A stretch of DNA of 64,000 nt from Owenia fusiformis (Eukaryota > Annelida > Polychaeta > Sabellida > Oweniidae): NCBI GenBank assembly GCA_903813345.2, contig CAIIXF020000002.1:34368109-34432108 (forward strand). The letters are read 5' to 3'. This document shows, one piece after another, positions 63,870 to 64,000 of the stretch; position 1 is the first letter of the stretch; the number at the start of each line of letters is the position of its first letter. A program made the position numbers and the translations under genes. Below the pieces are notes generated by a model. It did not search any database. It was given only the letters and a program-made list of their open reading frames with translations, and was not told where the DNA came from.

Positions 63870-64000
63870 AATTAGTGGTGGATCCAGGAACCAACAAAGG
63901 GGGGCCCAAATTTCCTGTCAGAGAAAACATCCGCGCTTGCCTTTTTTGGGGCCCAATTTTTTTTTCTGGGCCCAACTTAGGGGGGGGGGAGGGGCCGGGC
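63870..64000. repeat. Truncated repeat at the window edge
   Basis: Contains GTGGTGGATCCAGGAACCAA, GGGGGGCCC and runs of T and G, unlike the surrounding AT-rich DNA. It looks like the start of a dispersed repeat cut by the window end. Confidence 0.4.

Overview
This is animal nuclear DNA: AT-rich, with GT-AG introns, many dispersed and tandem repeats, and fragments of retroelements. The species cannot be read directly from the sequence. The dense repeats with GTCCGTCCGTCTGT-type microsatellites and the style of the C2H2 exons suggest a mollusc or another lophotrochozoan, but this is inference.

The window holds two paralogous transcription-factor genes arranged head to head. Each begins with two shared exons. 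Exon 1 encodes a conserved N-terminal module of about 60 residues followed by a Pro/Gln/Ser-rich tail. Exon 2 encodes a basic patch, an IKQE sumoylation-like motif and an acidic run. Each gene then has a long series of C2H2 zinc-finger exons that look like mutually exclusive 3' terminal exons. On the minus strand, exon 1 (29711-30239) and exon 2 (29016-29342) are followed by 17 intact finger exons between 21312 and 1722. On the plus strand, exon 1 (36517-36982) and exon 2 (37124-37441) are followed by split A/B finger cassettes (41847-50795) and five single-exon finger cassettes (52736-62955). Exon 1, exon 2, the internal A exons and the finger exons all join in phase 1, except that the last shared-type donor in cassette III is shifted. 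Each intact terminal finger exon has its own acceptor and stop codon. The layout resembles Drosophila lola or mod(mdg4), where one common N-terminus is joined to many alternative zinc-finger ends. No BTB domain is visible in the common exons here.

The finger exons show birth and death. There are recent sister pairs (10659/11549, 16437/17621, 19119/19733), frameshifted or decayed copies (around 2950, 17500, 19119, 20600, 20900, 21870 and 42404-42949), and minisatellites apparently seeded from cassette DNA (43051-43597 and 58660-59000).

Mobile and repeat DNA fills the introns and the shared 5' intergenic region. There are three copies of a 1.2-1.5 kb element, two of them nearly identical and inverted about 21.6 kb apart. 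There is a 1.66 kb element with terminal inverted repeats and a 5-bp target duplication, small TACAGGGTGA-ended elements, several fold-back palindromes, LINE 3' ends (one split by a nested insertion) and large minisatellites. First, non-coding exons probably lie in the 30.3-36.5 kb region between the two genes. They and the promoters could not be placed with confidence.
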